A DNA stretch of 5,483 nt from Paracoccaceae bacterium (GTDB taxonomy: Bacteria; Pseudomonadota; Alphaproteobacteria; Rhodobacterales; Rhodobacteraceae): assembly GCA_026709725.1 (NCBI GenBank), contig JAPOSK010000021.1, positions 1-5,483 on the forward strand. Direction: 5' to 3'. A model generated the notes under the pieces. That model was not told where the DNA came from. It saw only the letters and a program-made list of their open reading frames with translations, and did not search any database. Positions 4,860 to 5,483 of the stretch are shown here, piece by piece. Each line of letters opens with the position of its first letter. Positions within the stretch are counted from its first letter, which is position 1. The position numbers and the translations under genes are program-made.

Positions 4860-5160
4860 AGCCGCCGCCAGTCGCCCTGTCACCGCCATCCGGGCCCAGG
4901 CGGAATCGAAGCGGTCCGACATGCGGGATATCCGATCCTGTCATTCCTTGTCGGGAACGTCCGCGCCCTGCGGGACTCTGCAAACCTGGAGTCAACCATA
5001 TCCCATTGAATGGCCCGCCCTGCCACCCGGGGACATCCACACCGATCCCCTGAGGGTCACCCGGAATCCGGCGACAGCCTCCGGGGGCATCTTCGAGAGG
5101 CTGGCCACCGTGCGCACCGATGGCGATGAGCCCCAGAGCCAACGGGCCCGATTCGCCCCA

Positions 5161-5483
5161 TCAGGGGATGCCGCCCCACTCCGCCCGCACCTCCAGCAGG
5201 TTGCGCGCCTCCCGCCCGCAGGCGATGGCGATCAGGTGGACGGGCCCATCGTGGTCCCGGTATCCCTCCGCATACCCCCTCTCCCGCATCTGGGTGAAGG
5301 CGGCGTCGAGTGCAGATTCGACATCCTCTTCCGTGTCCGCCATCTTGAACTCCAGCACGAACACCTGCCCGCCGGTCCGCACCACCATGTCGGCCCGGCC
5401 ATGGCTGGTGGCCTCTTCCGCGCGGACATCCACCCCGACCGCGCGGAAGCACATATGCAGGAGACCGGCATGCCAGGCCGCGT
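5161..5483 (-). CDS. PD-(D/E)XK nuclease domain protein (DUF1703/PDDEXK_9 type), 3' part
   Basis: The frame is open from the right edge to TGA (5163-5161), showing the last 106 residues; the ATG at 5454 is internal because readable family sequence (LLHMCFRAVGVD) continues upstream of it. Within the visible part, GRADMVV supplies D31, and VFVLEFKM supplies E44-F-K46, the D...ExK core of the PD-(D/E)XK fold, with E23 in the preceding EEAT helix region. The following AFTQMRERGYAEGYRD and the strand VHLIAIACGREARN are standard for the C-terminal domain of proteins that start with an AAA-ATPase-like domain and total about 500 residues. The N-terminal ATPase part would lie beyond the window. The biological role of the family is unsettled (nuclease or mobile-element-associated). 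The gene is oriented towards the sugar operon and has no visible link to it. Confidence 0.85.
   Translation of the reverse strand, partial: AAWHAGLLHMCFRAVGVDVRAEEATSHGRADMVVRTGGQVFVLEFKMADTEEDVESALDAAFTQMRERGYAEGYRDHDGPVHLIAIACGREARNLLEVRAEWGGIP

Larger units (their letters stand above)
4419..5160. other. 742-base convergent intergenic region without recognisable gene
   Basis: This lies between the 3' end of the sugar operon (plus) and the 3' end of the PD-(D/E)XK gene (minus), so neither gene needs a promoter here. I examined frames on both strands; the longest give low-complexity, Gly/Pro/Arg-rich or Cys-rich translations with no motif that I recognise. The visible structure is three perfect inverted repeats with long spacers (4431-4484, 4564-4606, 4811-4859) and a CTGAC repeat phased at 10 bases (4757-4781). 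There is no strong hairpin with a T-run to act as terminator. It may be the remains of deleted genes. Confidence 0.5.

Noticed and set aside
4801..5053. Plus-strand ATG frame of 83 codons
   Set aside because: Pro/Ser/Gly-rich with no ribosome site or motif; not supportable.
4843..5142. Minus-strand open frame of 99 codons just downstream of the PD-(D/E)XK gene
   Set aside because: Gly/Pro-rich composition, no recognisable domain and no good ribosome site; not supportable as a gene.
5057..5452. Minus-strand open frame of 131 codons overlapping the PD-(D/E)XK gene
   Set aside because: Its Gly/Arg-rich translation is a frame-shifted shadow of the D...ExK domain frame.

Overview
The window looks like a piece of a proteobacterial chromosome, most likely alphaproteobacterial. 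The sugar-transport genes are GC-rich, the substrate-binding protein has a Sec signal peptide without a lipobox, and the partial gene at the right edge has the C-terminus of an AAA-ATPase-like/PD-(D/E)XK protein type that I associate with that group. The taxonomic call is an inference from protein character, not a search result.

Left part (1-1203, all genes on the minus strand): a decaying accessory cassette. In transcription order it holds a possible 44-residue ORF (1203-1069), a zeta-toxin-like P-loop kinase pseudogene (1072-544), an intact small PD-(D/E)XK nuclease-like protein (547-188, TTG start, strong Shine-Dalgarno), and the first ~41 codons of an N4/N6 DNA methyltransferase (from 191) that break off into unrelated sequence (68-1). 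Each junction is a 4-base stop/start overlap (ATGA, TTGA, ATGA), so the genes were once one translationally coupled unit: kinase, nuclease, methyltransferase. The kinase carries three indels and two nonsense codons, and the methyltransferase lacks most of its length. Only the nuclease-like ORF is still open.

Middle part (1204-4418, plus strand): a carbohydrate ABC importer operon of the CUT1 type. A divergent intergenic region with two palindromes around a possible promoter leads into a periplasmic sugar-binding protein (1336-2622). A 9-bp stem-loop separates it from a MalF-type permease (reading frame to 3577), which overlaps a MalG-type permease (3570-4418) by 8 bases. No ATPase, sugar enzyme or regulator gene is in the window. 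The first permease has a TAA codon in frame directly after a plausible ATG start with its own ribosome site, so it either starts late, inside its first membrane segment, or is a recent pseudogene.

Right part (4419-5483): a 742-base convergent gap with no recognisable gene, containing three long-spaced inverted repeats and a phased CTGAC repeat. It is followed by the 3' end of a minus-strand PD-(D/E)XK (DUF1703/PDDEXK_9-type) gene that runs off the right edge.

No fully new system can be claimed. The most interesting object is the coupled kinase/nuclease/methyltransferase cassette, of which this copy is a ruin; intact relatives elsewhere would show whether it is a composite toxin/restriction unit.
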